A stretch of 64,000 nt of DNA, from NCBI GenBank assembly GCA_036343635.1, contig JAYYVF010000066.1, positions 114,241 through 178,240 of the forward strand. The letters are read 5' to 3'. The notes below the pieces were generated by a model, which saw nothing but the letters and a program-made list of their open reading frames with translations, was not told the origin of the DNA and searched no databases. This document shows, one piece after another, positions 8,996 to 20,000 of the stretch (within the stretch, counting starts at the first letter, position 1; each line of letters starts with the position of its first letter). The translations under genes and the position numbers were made by a program. The stretch comes from GCA-2693325 sp036343635. Lineage in GTDB: Bacteria > Latescibacterota > UBA2968 > UBA8231.

Positions 8996-11900
8996 ATGGG
9001 CGGATTAATATTCGCGTTGATAGTTTTTGCTAGTGAGCTTGTAGCAGATAATGCTTTTCTTTCTCTCAAAACTCCAGCGCCTCAAATAGTCAGTTTAGGA
9101 GATACGCTGTTGGTCGATATTCGAATTGACCCAAGATCTTCTTCAATGACTTCTGCCAGTGTCTACCTCCGATACGATTCTGACTTATTGAAAATTATTT
9201 CAGAGGAATTTGACGCCAATTCTGAATTAATACCTTTTCATAGTGGAAGTTTCTGGGAAGCGAATGTTTATCAAAATTCAATGGATAATGAGCGGGGGGA
9301 ACTCAATTACGTGGTGGTTACTGGTCGTGATAACAATGGCTCTCGAATTGTTAGCTCGGTTACAGGCAGTTTGGCTCAAGTACGTTTCAAAGTAAGAAAA
9401 GTTCCAGAATTAGATAGGCGAGCTAAGGTTGAAATCCAAATGGCAGGTCGTAGGCAATCATCCTATACCTTACTAACTCAGCCAGGTGTTCAACATTTTT
9501 TTGATTTCAATAGAATCGGATTAGAATGGATTATTGCTCCGATTCCTTCAGGATTGGACCTTCCTAATACCAAAGATGTAAACGAGGCTCTTACGAGTAA
9601 TTTCTCGGTACCTAATCGTGGGCTTTTGTCTTTATTAGAGGATTCTTCACCTGAGGTTTATAATTGGCTAGATCTAATCGGTGTTGAAGAATCTATGGCC
9701 TTGAATTATGTGGGAACGAGTCGTGGATTGGCTGTGGAAATAGTTGGAGACAGTCTGTATTTAAGAAGCGCTCCCGATTATTTCGGAACAGGAGTTTTGG
9801 AGCTTAATGTCTGCGATGTTTACCATGAATGTGATTCGGTTGAATGGGAAGTTGAGATTGAAGGTCTCAACGATCCTCCGGAATTTGTGAAATTAATACC
9901 TATCGATTTGGTTCAAGGTGAGTCTCTACGTTGGTCCATAGATGATATAGTGTATGATGTGGATAACAGGACAAATGATCTGGAAATTAATTGTGAATCA
10001 GAGAAGTCTATTCTAGCAACCTGTGGCTTAGGTGAAGTGGAAATACAGGGGATACTTCCTGGAAAGGGGCTTGTAGTTCTAAGTGCTACTGATCCAAGCG
10101 GAGCGACCACTATATTTCCATTGCAAGTAACGGTGAATCCAACGAAATCAGCATCTCCAAATGTTAGAAATGTTTTTAACGGTTATAGATCCCTTGGTGA
10201 GGTGGGCCAAGTGGATTTACGCGAATATGTTTCTGATCATGATTCGCCTTGGGAATCAATCGTGTTACATCTTGATTCATCAGGTTTAATGTGGGAATGG
10301 CACGAATCTTCAACTTCCATTGTGGAATTGGGATTTTTTGAAGAAGGTGAGGTTACGTTGTCATTGCGTGTCGAGGATTCAGACGGTAATACTGCTGAAG
10401 GCCTATTGTCCTGGTTTGTTGAAAAAAAACATACGTTTTCTCCTGAACAAGTCCCTGAAGATTTAAATTCTTCATTATCACGGAAAGATGAATTTAACAA
10501 TTGGGGTCTAAATGTCCCTTCTGTACCAAATCTGCTTCCGGGGAATTCTATATTGATTCCTTTGCACACCTTTATCGAGGGAATTGTTGCTAATGAATTG
10601 GAGTGGAATATTGGAAGGCAAGAAACTATCAGAGCCAAGGTTTATCAGGGATTTGTTGAAATAAGTGCACCCTTGGGTGCGAAAGGTTTTGGTTGGTTTG
10701 AACTATCTGCTTTAGACGAAAAAGGGCATAGCGAAAACATTCGCGTAGAAATTTATTTAATGTCAGAATCTCCCGAACGAAGAATGTCAACGACCGAGGT
10801 AACCAAGCAGGCTGATTCATTGTTGTCTGTTGATATTCCTGATGTAAGCCTTTCGTACGGAGAATCACTTTTCATCCCTTTAGGCCAGTATGCAAATCCC
10901 TCGGTAGAATGGTCATATATGGGAGGCGAAGGTCTAAATGTTGTCTTGATTGATAGCGGGGCAACAATTACTTCCTCCGATTCAGTCACATCTCAAAGTA
11001 TCCTTCTTTTTACTGCGACTGATTTGTTTGGAAATGAGATCACGGATGTAGTCCGCGTTGATTTATTTAGTCGTGATTTAATCAAAATTACGGACGAATA
11101 TGAAATAGAAGAAAATGTAGAAAGGGTGGTAATTGAAAAATCAAGTGAAATTTTCATTGAAGGCTTAGAGGATATTACAGTAGATGTTGGTGAATTTAGA
11201 ATTAGCGAATCATTGGATCAATTAATAGACGCTAAGGATATTACGAATATGTCGTGGAGTGTTCGCGGAGGGGTGTATGTAAAAATCACGATTGATGATA
11301 ATAGACGGCTTGTTATAAATGCGCAAAATGCTTTTGTGGGTCGTGAATTCTTTGTAGTAAGTGGCGGAAGTGGTAACGCCTCATTTGAAATACCTCTTAC
11401 GATCAATATCAATGAATCTATAGTACGCCTAGACAAAAAAACTGAATATGTAAATGCCTCAAATGATGGTTTCGCATTAAATAATTTACTTATAGGTGAA
11501 GGTGAGGTAGAAGAATGGGCAGTTCGATCTTCGGAAGCCAATGTTGTAGTTGAAAATGGGTTTTTGTACGTCTCTGGGAACCCTGGACTTTACAGTATAG
11601 AAGTAGAAGCACAATTAGTTGATGGTAGATGGATTAAAGGCGGTTTTGTCAATGTTGAAATTGGAAGCAATTATGATAGAAAAAATCTGGAAGAAAATGT
11701 CGATAATAGATATTTCCCGCCGAGCTTTGATATGCCCCCAGAGTTTGAAATAGTTGCAGGAGATTCGGCGCAGTGGATAGTCGTTGTAGAAGATAAAGAT
11801 TCGTCTCCGGATCAGTTAATCCTTTCATTGAAAGGGAAACGAGGTGGTTTTTCTCTACAAGGCCGCCATCTTTTTTTTGATGGTTCTTCAGTACCTGACA

Positions 11901-12793
11901 CTCTATATCTTTTTGTGGAAGACGAGTCTGGGATGACTGATGAAATAGCCGTGAAAATACGGGTGCGTAATATTGAAATAACGCCTCTTAGAGTTTCTGT
12001 TACGGGTGATTTGCAGCCTGACAATACTATAGCATGGAAATTAGAAACCAATAAACGGTTGGCCCAGATTGAAATTTTAGTTGATCAACAAAAAATAGAG
12101 ATACGTGAGCTTGAAGAATCTACGTTTTTTTGGAATCCGATAGGTGTCTCTCGAGCAAAGATTGATTTTGTTGTTCGCGATTTTGATGGAGAAATAGTTG
12201 AATTAAGCCATCATGTTTCAATGGGCCGGATCGGTTTAGGCCGTGGTATATACAGCGCGGATGGGAATTTTAGAATTGAAGGAGAATGGCGTGATTCATT
12301 TGCTCTCGTTTATCAGGATAGCATGGGATACCGCATCTCTTTGCGTGAAGGAATGGCACATGTTTTTATGCACGTCGACAGTAGTTTGTATGGTTTAGCT
12401 TACTACAACTCAGACTCATGGCAGGGGTTACCAACAGAATATGGGTCAGGTCAATTAAGGGCTATTATTCCAAGATCTGGATGGGTTCGTGTAGATTCTC
12501 GTGGGGCTCCTACCTCTGTTGAATCCGCCTTAAAAGTTTATCCAAATCCGTTCAATAGTACCGTTGCGATAAAACTGGAAATGAGCAAATCTGATTTTAT
12601 AGAAACTGCAGTTTTTGATGTTTTAGGGAGACGAATACGTGACTTTGAGAAGGCCTGGCGAGAAGTTGGTCCGTCCATTCTTCAATGGGATGGAAAGGAT
12701 AATGAAGGGAGGAACGTGAGTAGTGGTATCTATTTTTTTCGTGTACGATCTGGCACTGTACTCGCTTCGGCCCAGATGATGCTCTTACGGTAG
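8996..12793 (+). CDS. Giant secreted cohesin-like / Ig-like repeat protein with C-terminal sorting domain (cassette 1, protein B)
   Basis: This is a 1265-aa protein starting 9 bases after the stop of protein A and in the same reading frame, so only TGA plus three codons separate them. The N-terminus is hydrophobic and could be a signal peptide, but it lacks the usual basic residues. Residues ~20-170 form a cohesin-like domain (SLGDTLLVDIRI; VYLRYDSDLLKI; QVRFKV). The body (~200-1100) holds repeated ~90-aa cadherin/Ig-like modules with W-S/T-V and G-x-x-x-L-x-x-A-x-D patterns. The C-terminal ~85 residues carry a sorting domain: VYPNPFNS, VFDVLGRRIR, WDGKDNEGR, SSGIYFFR and final MMLLR. It is paralogous in architecture to the gene at 17011. 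Co-expression with A is likely from the spacing. No enzymatic motif was recognised. Confidence 0.82.
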   Translation: MGGLIFALIVFASELVADNAFLSLKTPAPQIVSLGDTLLVDIRIDPRSSSMTSASVYLRYDSDLLKIISEEFDANSELIPFHSGSFWEANVYQNSMDNERGELNYVVVTGRDNNGSRIVSSVTGSLAQVRFKVRKVPELDRRAKVEIQMAGRRQSSYTLLTQPGVQHFFDFNRIGLEWIIAPIPSGLDLPNTKDVNEALTSNFSVPNRGLLSLLEDSSPEVYNWLDLIGVEESMALNYVGTSRGLAVEIVGDSLYLRSAPDYFGTGVLELNVCDVYHECDSVEWEVEIEGLNDPPEFVKLIPIDLVQGESLRWSIDDIVYDVDNRTNDLEINCESEKSILATCGLGEVEIQGILPGKGLVVLSATDPSGATTIFPLQVTVNPTKSASPNVRNVFNGYRSLGEVGQVDLREYVSDHDSPWESIVLHLDSSGLMWEWHESSTSIVELGFFEEGEVTLSLRVEDSDGNTAEGLLSWFVEKKHTFSPEQVPEDLNSSLSRKDEFNNWGLNVPSVPNLLPGNSILIPLHTFIEGIVANELEWNIGRQETIRAKVYQGFVEISAPLGAKGFGWFELSALDEKGHSENIRVEIYLMSESPERRMSTTEVTKQADSLLSVDIPDVSLSYGESLFIPLGQYANPSVEWSYMGGEGLNVVLIDSGATITSSDSVTSQSILLFTATDLFGNEITDVVRVDLFSRDLIKITDEYEIEENVERVVIEKSSEIFIEGLEDITVDVGEFRISESLDQLIDAKDITNMSWSVRGGVYVKITIDDNRRLVINAQNAFVGREFFVVSGGSGNASFEIPLTININESIVRLDKKTEYVNASNDGFALNNLLIGEGEVEEWAVRSSEANVVVENGFLYVSGNPGLYSIEVEAQLVDGRWIKGGFVNVEIGSNYDRKNLEENVDNRYFPPSFDMPPEFEIVAGDSAQWIVVVEDKDSSPDQLILSLKGKRGGFSLQGRHLFFDGSSVPDTLYLFVEDESGMTDEIAVKIRVRNIEITPLRVSVTGDLQPDNTIAWKLETNKRLAQIEILVDQQKIEIRELEESTFFWNPIGVSRAKIDFVVRDFDGEIVELSHHVSMGRIGLGRGIYSADGNFRIEGEWRDSFALVYQDSMGYRISLREGMAHVFMHVDSSLYGLAYYNSDSWQGLPTEYGSGQLRAIIPRSGWVRVDSRGAPTSVESALKVYPNPFNSTVAIKLEMSKSDFIETAVFDVLGRRIRDFEKAWREVGPSILQWDGKDNEGRNVSSGIYFFRVRSGTVLASAQMMLLR

Positions 12794-13030
12794 TACGGGT
12801 ATTTAAAGGAAAGTCTGATTAGTTGGAACATTGTTTGCTCTTATGAACCATGGGATTTTTATCTGGCTATGTAGAGATTTTATACAGCAGAATCGTATAA
12901 TGCGGTAAATGCCATATATAATAAGAGTTTATGGTCATTTAACTCTTTGTGATGTCCGGTGAGAGGTATATGTGAAACGGAAAGATCTTCTTTACTTTGC
13001 GGAACATAATCTGCAAATGAAAGCTACGTC
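12794..13030 (+). promoter_or_regulatory. Largest intergenic gap, between the two cassettes; possible promoter
   Basis: The 237 bases contain no convincing gene. Two perfect TATAAT hexamers occur, at 12896-12901 and 12917-12922, in an AT-rich stretch upstream of the gene at 13031. Neither has a recognisable TTGACA-like element at 15-19 bases, so promoter assignment is weak. No strong hairpin with a T tract was found after the stop at 12793. The gap separates the two cassette copies, which otherwise have near-zero internal spacing. Confidence 0.3.
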
Positions 13031-16000
13031 ATGAAAAAATTACTGTTTGCTGGATTTGTTGCTGTTTGGCTGGGAGAGCCCAAAGCAAACGCGCAAAACA
13101 TTAGTATCGTGCCCGATCAGCTTTCTACCATACCCATTGGGGGACTGCTACCCCAATCGTATTGGCAGCAGTTATTAGTTTCGTTGTCAACGACTCATCC
13201 AGCCTCAGATAAATCGATGACCATATTTTTGCCTGACGGTCTTAAAATACTTGATAGTGACAATGACGGTCAGTTTAGAGATGAGGTTCGAGTTTCTTAT
13301 GAACCAATTGGTTTTGATGATCCGAGTATCTTTGTCAGCGATCAAACGGCTTCGGGTTCGATTGTTATAGGATCTTTGGGTAATATTGCAGAAAATTCTG
13401 AGATCTATATACAATTCCCAGTTTACGCTGGCTTAAATACCCCTATTGGTGTCGCTTCTTACGGCGAAGTATTATTCGCCAATGAAGAGGAACCTGGTGT
13501 TGCCAAAGGTCCTGAAGTTCGCTTTGTAGATGAATCTAATTGGAGTCAACTCGGTGCTAAAGCTATAGTGCAATTTTCGAATCTTTATGCTGCTGGTGCA
13601 GATACTGTAATATTATTTGATGGTAACCTTTTTCCTAAGGAACCCAAACCACTTGTTGAATTTCTTCCGGATCTTGTTGTAGATCGTGGCGTTACCTCTA
13701 TCAGCAATATTTTAGACATAGGTGACAAAAATGATGATAACGATCTGGTGTATAGTTTCTTTTGGTCAAAAGCATCAGATATAGTTCATATAGATACCTT
13801 GAGTTTAGAGCCTGTATTAACCAGTACTGGCGTTCGTTACTCTACCTCAGAAAGACACGCTGCGAGCATTCAATTAGATTTAGGTGGTTTAGCTGAAGGA
13901 AATTATTTTCTCTACGCTATTTGTAATATGACAGAGGATTTGGTTCTTGGCCGTAGTCGAAAAATCCAGATTCTTCGTCCTCCGAAAATTAATTCTGTGG
14001 GACCCATTGATGACGTTACCCTTGATTCTGGGGGGTTGTATAATGTCAACGGTGTGCCTGACGGTAAAGGTCCGAGAAGGGTTAAGATAGACTTTGAGGT
14101 AAATGATGCAGATGATCCCCCAGAAGTCTATCTTTTTGCTAGTCAAGATTCTACGCTTACTGTGGCGGCAAACTCCTTTAATGCCGAAGGTCTGCCTGAG
14201 TTGGCAGATGCTGAATTACTAAATAAAGCCGGACCAATCAGTATAACAGATAGCTTCTTTTGGAAATTTTCAGGAAATGATTTCGTTGCCGAGGGTGTGT
14301 ATTATGTTTATGCGCTTGTTTCTGATGCGAGCAGTATTGTACTGGGAAGAAGTAAGGGGCGCATCCAAGTTATTCATTCTCCTTATTTACGTTTTGATAC
14401 TCCAACTGACGGTCGTGGTGGAAAGGTGGATACCATCTTCACGGGGGGAGTTAATCCCCAGCGTTATCTGACTTTTACTTGGGGAAAAAAGGGATTTAAT
14501 GGAGATTTTGATTTAGACGATAATGCTCTAATTGATCTTTATTATAGCAGTGAGCCAGCAGGGAAAGCCTCGGGTTTTGAATTACCCGGCACCGATGGAT
14601 TGTTCACTGCCTTGTTGAAAGATAAAGCATGGGTGATAGCCGGAGGGATAGAAGAAGATGGAGATTCGCGGGAAGACAACCAATATGTTTGGGATTTGTG
14701 GTCGTTGGATGGTGAAGAAAGTTCATCTTTGATAGGTGGTCAGCCCTACTATTTTTACGGGCTGATTAGCGATGGGAAGCATCGTAGATTGGTTCAAATA
14801 AATGGTGGTCAAGAAAATGATCAGGGTTCTAAAATTATTTTTGATCATCCGCCAGCGCTAACGCCATTGCAGCCAGTCGATGAGATAACAGTTGGTCCTG
14901 GGGATCTCGGAAGAATTGCATGGGATGCTATAGACATAGATGATGATGCACAGATTCGTGTTTTATTGGTTAGCTCCGAGTTTGGTTCAGTAGCGAAATA
15001 CCGCGAACTGATTGAAAATGTCGTATATGTGGTAAATTCTTCTGACGGATATAGTGAATCTAAAACTAATGCGATTTACGACCTAAGTGAAGACGATTCC
15101 AGTGATTATATCGATTTTTCCATAGACCATTTGGTACGTGGGATAAATAGCGATGCGCCACCTGGGCAAGGCACCTATAATGTGTATATCGCGATAACCG
15201 ATGAATCTGAATTTACTGAGGCATGGTGTTGGCAAGCGCCCGGTCTAATTACGATAGAAAATGAAAGTGTAGAAAAAATTATTGATTTACCGATTTCGCT
15301 CTGGCCTGAACAATTTACTATGGGAAACCAGGGTATGTCTCAGACTTTCGAACTTCGTATCACGGCAGAGCAATCTGTTGATCTGATTAAAACGAGTATT
15401 CTTTTTGATAATATTGCGTTTTCTCCAATAGATCAGGATCCTGAATTAGAGGGAGTGCAACCCTTTTATCTATCGCCAAATTTTTCATCAGCAAAGATGT
15501 TAAAAAACAGCGTTAGTTCATTAGAAGACGGCTCGGGGCAGTCTATACTTACTTTGGACTATTTAGAGCCAGCTGCGGGAGGTATATCCGGACTGAAGGA
15601 GGGTGCTGTACTGGCTTATTTTGAAATGAAGACGTTGCTTTATTCTGGTCTAACGAGCTTAGAATTAAAAGTAGGAGAGAAAGATCAGCCATTTTCTCTC
15701 CTAGAATTGGACGGAGAAGAAATAGGAAATCTATCCGATGGAGTGTTATCGCAGGGGTCTTTAATTTCAGGCAGAGCTACGTTAAGTGGATCCATACAGT
15801 TAGAAGGCCGCGTGGACATGCAGACAGAAGCAACAGCACAAATTCGTAGTAATGGTTCTTATCTTCCTATCTCCGACTCAACCTTTTCGATTACAAACGA
15901 TATAAATCCAAATCGCATTGGAATTCAGACGGTGATAGAAACAAGCGGTAAATTTGAATTGGTTAACGTTCCAGCAGGTCTTTGGGATCTATACCTCGTA

Positions 16001-17014
16001 ATAGATGGATATTTGCCAGGTGTTTCTCGTTCTCTATCTGCTAACGCTGGTCAGGTTATATCAGGATTGCATCCCGTTAGCGATCCCTATGAGGGCTCTG
16101 GTTTTGTTCGTGGAGGAGACGTAGTAGGTTACGTCGATGAAAATGGTGAACTGCTGGCTGACAACGAAATAACTTTAGCTGATTGGGATTATGTAGCTAG
16201 CTATTTTGGTTTAAACGTCGCCGATGGTGATAGTATCCGAAAAGCTGATATAACAGCGGATGGAAAGATTGACATTGTCGATTTGTCTATTGTTGGTTCT
16301 AATTTTTCTAAACGTGGTCTGGATCCCGTATACAAAACTATTGTCGACGTACCCTCATTTAGCTTTGAATATGAGACAGAAAGAGAATCCGTTAGTGTTG
16401 GAGATTTCTATGTCGTTCCTATTACAAAGTTAGGACCAGAATTGTTGGTAGGTTATCAGTTCGAATTTAAATGGTCCGATACGGATTGGGATTGGGTTTC
16501 TGTCACAAGCTCTGATGGCGACTTAGGAATGAGCGTCCAACGTAAAACATCATATGGAACTTTGTGGGGATTCTCCAGCTTAGGCGGGAAACCTATCCCT
16601 GCCAAATTAGAATGGAAGTTGAAGGCACGTGTTAATGATCCCGAATTGCCGGTCGTTAGTAACGTGCTCGTTGTTGATGATGGAATGAACGCTATCAAAG
16701 CTTTGGTTAATGGCAATACAGTTGACTTAAAGCCTGCAGATTTTCGATTGAATCTTAATTATCCGAACCCATTCAACCCTTCCACTCACATCCCTTTTAG
16801 TGTTGATATTGATGGTCCAATATCACTTGTCGTCTATGATGTCCTCGGAAGACCCGTCAAAGAAATTTATAATGGTTGGATTGAATCGGGCTGGTATAAA
16901 ATGAGTTGGGACGGCTTAAATGCAGATGATCGGGAAGTAGCAAGCGGTGTATATCTTTGCCGTCTAAAGAGTAATAATGAAGTCGAGACTATCAGCATGG
17001 TTTTATTACGATGA
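13031..17014 (+). CDS. Giant secreted beta-module / cohesin / dockerin protein with C-terminal sorting domain (cassette 2, protein C)
   Basis: This 1327-aa paralogue of the protein at 4964 has a signal peptide (MKKLLFAGF..., cleavage near ANA-Q). The N-terminal domain aligns by eye with that of A (LSTIPIGG... against LSRIPFGA..., and LDSDNDGQFRDEV against ADTDRDGELVDEV). Four YxVY/YxFY modules follow, with linkers such as IHSPYLRF and FDHPPALT. A cohesin-like domain lies at ~753-913, a carboxypeptidase-regulatory-like domain at ~916-1010 (GKFELVNVPAGLWDL), and a dockerin-like pair at ~1023-1097 (LADWDYVASYFG; DITADGKIDIVDLSI). A further cohesin-like segment is at ~1106-1233 and the sorting domain at ~1241-1327 (YPNPFNPST, VYDVLGRPVK, WDGL, VASGVYLC, final MVLLR). 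It overlaps the next gene by 4 bases (ATGA). The function is unknown; surface scaffold is inferred. Confidence 0.85.
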   Translation: MKKLLFAGFVAVWLGEPKANAQNISIVPDQLSTIPIGGLLPQSYWQQLLVSLSTTHPASDKSMTIFLPDGLKILDSDNDGQFRDEVRVSYEPIGFDDPSIFVSDQTASGSIVIGSLGNIAENSEIYIQFPVYAGLNTPIGVASYGEVLFANEEEPGVAKGPEVRFVDESNWSQLGAKAIVQFSNLYAAGADTVILFDGNLFPKEPKPLVEFLPDLVVDRGVTSISNILDIGDKNDDNDLVYSFFWSKASDIVHIDTLSLEPVLTSTGVRYSTSERHAASIQLDLGGLAEGNYFLYAICNMTEDLVLGRSRKIQILRPPKINSVGPIDDVTLDSGGLYNVNGVPDGKGPRRVKIDFEVNDADDPPEVYLFASQDSTLTVAANSFNAEGLPELADAELLNKAGPISITDSFFWKFSGNDFVAEGVYYVYALVSDASSIVLGRSKGRIQVIHSPYLRFDTPTDGRGGKVDTIFTGGVNPQRYLTFTWGKKGFNGDFDLDDNALIDLYYSSEPAGKASGFELPGTDGLFTALLKDKAWVIAGGIEEDGDSREDNQYVWDLWSLDGEESSSLIGGQPYYFYGLISDGKHRRLVQINGGQENDQGSKIIFDHPPALTPLQPVDEITVGPGDLGRIAWDAIDIDDDAQIRVLLVSSEFGSVAKYRELIENVVYVVNSSDGYSESKTNAIYDLSEDDSSDYIDFSIDHLVRGINSDAPPGQGTYNVYIAITDESEFTEAWCWQAPGLITIENESVEKIIDLPISLWPEQFTMGNQGMSQTFELRITAEQSVDLIKTSILFDNIAFSPIDQDPELEGVQPFYLSPNFSSAKMLKNSVSSLEDGSGQSILTLDYLEPAAGGISGLKEGAVLAYFEMKTLLYSGLTSLELKVGEKDQPFSLLELDGEEIGNLSDGVLSQGSLISGRATLSGSIQLEGRVDMQTEATAQIRSNGSYLPISDSTFSITNDINPNRIGIQTVIETSGKFELVNVPAGLWDLYLVIDGYLPGVSRSLSANAGQVISGLHPVSDPYEGSGFVRGGDVVGYVDENGELLADNEITLADWDYVASYFGLNVADGDSIRKADITADGKIDIVDLSIVGSNFSKRGLDPVYKTIVDVPSFSFEYETERESVSVGDFYVVPITKLGPELLVGYQFEFKWSDTDWDWVSVTSSDGDLGMSVQRKTSYGTLWGFSSLGGKPIPAKLEWKLKARVNDPELPVVSNVLVVDDGMNAIKALVNGNTVDLKPADFRLNLNYPNPFNPSTHIPFSVDIDGPISLVVYDVLGRPVKEIYNGWIESGWYKMSWDGLNADDREVASGVYLCRLKSNNEVETISMVLLR

Positions 17015-20000
17015 ACAATATGTTAAGAAAACTAAAATCGTTATTCTTCGGGTTGTTACTTATCTCATCCTCACCGTCAATGGCAGCGAAGATAGAAATA
17101 AGTAGTCCAATGTTGATTGAAACGAATCGCGTTGAGTTGGGACAAACAGTACCCGTGGAGATTGTGATCGACACCGAAGGTGAGATTATCAATGGTTATA
17201 GTATTTATTTGTCCTACGATCCAAACGTGTTGTCCGTAGATCCTGTTTCGGGGTCAGATGGAAAGGGAATGCCTTTTTTAAGTGGAGATTTTTTAGATGG
17301 AATAATGCTTCAAAATTCGGCAGAAAACAAAGATGAAAAGGTCCTTTTGAGTTATGTAGAAGCTGTTGGTGGTGCGCCAAGACAAGGGGTAAAAGGGAAG
17401 GGAGTAGTTGCGCATATTAATTTCAAGGTTTTGCGTAGGATTAGTGGCGATACGACGTCTATAGTTGTAGAAGAGGCACCTGGAGACTATATAACACATT
17501 ACGTTTATGACGGGGCTCCTGGCCGCGAAATATACTTTAATACTCCTATTGAATCCGTAACGATACATGTCACGGGTTTTCGTATGGATCCATTGCCTGA
17601 CATCGATCTGATAGAGGGAAAATCAGAAATGGTATTCGATTTAGATCAGTACGTCGATACGTTGTTGACAGACGTTTTCTGGACGCATTCTCGCTTGAGT
17701 GAAATATCAACATTTATTAATGAGCAAACTAATCAAGTTACGATGAGGCCCGACAAAGAATTTGTTGGAAGAAGACGGATGATATTTACCGCCTATGAAT
17801 TAAATGAAGGTATCTCTGTATCAGATACCATATCACTAAATGTGCGTTCAGCACCTGTGATAAAAAGTTTGCCAGCAAAGGTAGGTTTCCTTGAGGATGG
17901 TGAGGATAAGTCAATTGATCTAGATAGTAAAGTAACTGATTTAGATGACGATTTAGAAGATTTAATTTGGGAGGCAAAGAGTGGGGATGGTTTGAACGTG
18001 AAGATTGACCCCATTTCAAAGATTGTCACCTTTACTACTAAGCCTGATTATTTCGGAAATAATTTTGTTGATTTTTTTGTTACTGATAGCGATGGATTAA
18101 CCGATTCGCTTAGGGTACCCGTAGAAGTGATTCCCGTAAATGATCCGCCGGAAGCTTTTGCTCCAAGCCCAATTTATCCAGTTGTCAATGGGCCACCCAT
18201 AACAATTCCCTTAGAAGATTTTTTCACAGACGTTGATGACTCTATTGAGTCGCTTCAAGTATTTTTTGAATTGCAAGATGGTGTTAGAGCCGAATTGTCA
18301 GATAACGATGTTTTAATCTATGGGACAAAAGTTGGCCGAAGTATTGTCACAATAAGCGCTCAGGATCTTTCCGGACTTAGTATTAAGACGAGGCAAATTG
18401 TAATTGTCTTAGAAGAAGGACAGTCTATCGGGCCTGAATTAGATCAATTTTCACTCATGCGAATCCCAATGGGTGGTCAGCAGCAACTAATTTTGACTGA
18501 CAAAGTTACTGACGATCAATCACAAGAAGAAATAATCTGGACGATAGAGCCTGATAGTGGCTTTGTTGCGAACATAATCGACGGTGTACTGTATGTTGCT
18601 GCTGAGCCAGGTTTTAAAGGAATGGGCGAGGTTGGAGTTACGGCGACTGACCGTCAGGGGAATTTTGACCGCGAGGTTATAACGGTTTATATGCAACAGG
18701 GCGAAGATGGCTTGGGGCCGATTCTCACGGTTAATGGTAAAGTGGGATTGAGGTCAGGCGAAATTGCAAGTTTTCTGGTGGATGACTGGGTGGAGGACCC
18801 TGATCACCAAGATTCTCAATTGAATTGGAATTTTATCTCTACCTCGGGTGTTATTTCGCAGTACGATGTATTTGAGAGAGAGTTGTTTGTTAGAGCTGAG
18901 GAGTCACTTGTTGAACCTGCTGCTATAACTTTACGGGTAAATGATCCTGATGGAAATTTTGATGAGGTTACGTTGCCTGTATTGTTTGCTCGAAGTGGTG
19001 AGCCTCCTAAATTAGCCCCTTTGCCTGAAGTCAATCTGGAAAGTAGTGGCGACGAGGCAAAAGTAGATCTAGATGACTTTGCCTATGATGATACCGATCG
19101 TGAAAGCGAATTAATCTGGGAAATTGAATCTGATCCGGGAATTGACGTTTCCTATAATCCTATTAGTCACGATTTATCAATTCGACGGGAAGACTCTGAC
19201 GGATTAGAGGGGGCACCGTTATCTGCTCAAGTCATTGTTAAAACACAGGATACGAGTGGTTTAGAAAAAGCGGGGCGTATCGATGTCGGTTTACCACCAG
19301 TTTTTGAATTGTTTCCCTTTCCTGCCGTGGAACTGTATTCAGGAAGCGCTGATTCGTCTCTTTTATTAACTGAATATGTACTGGCACCCGAAGGTCGACC
19401 TTCTCCGGTTTTAGTTTGGAGTATTGATTCAACAAATGAAATTGTAGCCGAAATTGATTCGAGTTCTAACAGACTTTATTTGCGAGTCGGTTTGGAAAGT
19501 TTTACAGGAAGTCAGAGCCTTGAATTAAAGGCTCTGGATCGCACAGGCCGGATTCGTACCTCGGACCTTCGCGTTGTTGTTAATGGGTTAGGTCTGTCTC
19601 CTCAATTACGTTCCTTTCCGAGATTAGAAATACTGCAAGGCAACATCGACTCATCTGTTGATTTAGATGATTATGTTGTAGACGATAACCCAGATTCCAA
19701 ATTACAATGGAGTGTTAGTGGTCACGAGGATCTTCCGGTTTCAATTGACCCTGATACTCGGATTTTAACGGTTGACGCCACGGAGACTCAGGTCTCAATT
19801 GAGGTCCTTCATTTTATCGTTCGTGACCCAGCTGGAAACGTAGATGTTGGCTCTATGGAAGTGGGGATTCTTCGTGGAGGCAATCCGCCGACGATAGGCC
19901 AGTTGCCACAAGTTATTTTAAAGGAAGGTGGACGCGAACAGCAGATCGATCTGAAGCCTTATATTGTTGACGAGGATACGCCAGTTGAAAATATGAAGGT

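Larger units (their letters stand above)
4964..12793 (+). repeat. Copy 1 of a duplicated two-gene surface-protein cassette (A-B)
   Basis: Genes 4964-8986 and 8996-12793 have the same order, strand, sizes and domain architecture as genes 13031-17014 and 17011-21102. Protein A pairs with C: same N-terminal domain, four YxVY modules, cohesin, regulatory-like domain, dockerin, cohesin-like segment and sorting domain. Protein B pairs with D: N-terminal cohesin then Ig-like repeats then sorting domain. Sequence identity is modest by eye, so the duplication is old. Nucleotide-level repeats are not obvious. Confidence 0.65.

Noticed and set aside
12896..12922. Two perfect TATAAT boxes as a definite promoter for the second cassette
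   Set aside because: No -35 element at proper spacing for either box; kept only as a low-confidence regulatory region.
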